64,000 nt of DNA, taken from an uncultured Hyphomonadaceae bacterium (GTDB lineage Bacteria; Pseudomonadota; Alphaproteobacteria; Caulobacterales; Maricaulaceae). The notes beneath the pieces are model-generated. The model saw only the letters and a list, made by a program, of their open reading frames with translations, did not search any database and had not been told where the DNA came from. Each line of letters begins with the position of its first letter. Position 1 is the first letter of the stretch. The translations under genes and the position numbers were made by a program. The DNA is taken from positions 62,001-126,000 of the forward strand of contig CAJXPX010000004.1 in the NCBI GenBank assembly GCA_913058335.1, written 5' to 3'. Below are positions 63,596 to 64,000 of this stretch, piece after piece.

Positions 63596-64000
63596 TTAAA
63601 ACCAGACCATTGATAATAGATATTGGTGCTTAGAACTTTTCGCCACTAACTTCATATACTTGGCGAGATAATGATCGGCATTTTCATGGTGATTTATAAG
63701 ATCTTCTAAAGGTCCTGCGGCGAGCAAAACTAATACTTGTTCATCATCGGTGAGTTCCGCAATTTTCAGTACAATATCATAGGCAAGATCTGGGGTGGAA
63801 TATTTTAAATCCCATAAAACATCGAATGGACTTTCTTCGTAGGGCCAAACATCGCCATGAATACTTAAGCTCTGTTTGTAGTCTGGTTCAGGTAAATTGT
63901 TATCCAATATATAGTGTGTTTCTGGATCGGATTGAAACCGAACCCAGCTTCTCGCGATTAAGTCTTTTTCTTTATCGGAAAAATCAGTGATCACGAGAAT
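63596..64000 (-). CDS. Hypothetical protein, DUF6869-like, reaching the window edge
   Basis: At least 132 residues from the GTG at 63992-63994, but the frame is open to the window edge (ATT CTC before it), so the true start may lie outside. The sequence has a WxxF segment (ARSWVRFQSDP), FDVLWDLKYSTPDLAYDIVLKIAELTDDEQVLVLLAAGPLEDLINHH, which resembles the DUF6869 pattern (LAAGPLEDLL), and an aromatic C-terminus. Members are small cytosolic proteins of unknown function, often in toxin-immunity or mobile neighbourhoods; nothing of that kind is visible here. Confidence 0.65.
   Translation of the reverse strand: MLVITDFSDKEKDLIARSWVRFQSDPETHYILDNNLPEPDYKQSLSIHGDVWPYEESPFDVLWDLKYSTPDLAYDIVLKIAELTDDEQVLVLLAAGPLEDLINHHENADHYLAKYMKLVAKSSKHQYLLSMVWF

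Overview
The window looks like chromosomal DNA of a free-living, probably marine, aerobic alphaproteobacterium. The gene families support this: an alpha-type XRE regulator, EI-Ntr, the etfBA pair, an Atm1-type exporter, a DUF58/MoxR envelope cluster, a TonB-dependent receptor and many small lipoproteins. Protein style and moderate G+C (judged by eye, not computed) suggest the Hyphomonadaceae/Robiginitomaculaceae side of the class. That placement is inference. No phage, IS element, CRISPR array, rRNA or tRNA was recognised.

Layout. 1-5.6 kb: surface-sugar genes (UDP-sugar dehydrogenase fragment, phosphohexomutase, family 2 glycosyltransferase) with a PhoD-type phosphatase and a sterol-desaturase-like membrane hydroxylase. 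5.8-11.9 kb: methyl-cycle and housekeeping genes ahcY, metK, a GlsB-like membrane protein, rimM and ptsP. 11.9-17.6 kb: lipoproteins, a large TonB-dependent receptor and a YgjP-type metallopeptidase. 17.9-24.5 kb: etfBA, a lipoprotein, a four-gene minus-strand acyl-CoA/SDR cluster and an OmpA-like barrel protein. 24.5-27.9 kb: Atm1-type ABC exporter, WecG/TagA glycosyltransferase and a small XRE regulator with a dense set of upstream palindromes. 27.9-39.5 kb: a long run of minus-strand genes, namely pxpA-pxpB-pxpC (5-oxoprolinase), a pabB-pabC fusion, a ZntB/CorA transporter, then DUF4129-DUF4350-MoxR-DUF58-SpoIIM-RDD. 39.5-46.6 kb: TauE-like exporter, BaiN/HI0933 flavoprotein, small membrane and cytosolic proteins, and a 0.6-kb non-coding gap holding a strongly folded candidate RNA. 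46.8-51.1 kb: gyrB, a YidH-like gene, an FMN reductase, and a second broken copy of the gyrB/yidH junction. 51.1-53.4 kb: two orphan exported proteins in AT-richer DNA. 53.5-64 kb: NAD(P)HX dehydratase, DUF885 peptidase-like protein, phhB, VanZ-like protein, a repeat-containing envelope protein, dut, coaBC, a DEAD-box helicase with a DbpA-type domain, and an ORF cut by the window edge.

Genes that plausibly work together: ahcY and metK in the S-adenosylmethionine cycle; etfBA with the fatty-acid-like cluster at 20.3-23.5 kb; pxpABC in 5-oxoproline recycling; and the MoxR/DUF58 set as an envelope-associated chaperone/assembly system. The observations most worth following are the candidate structured RNA at 42.69-42.96 kb, the gyrB-yidH junction relic at 50.9-51.1 kb whose gyrB part differs only at synonymous positions, the hairpin covering the ribosome-binding site and start codon of the GlsB-like gene, and the glycosyltransferase that has no ordinary start codon.
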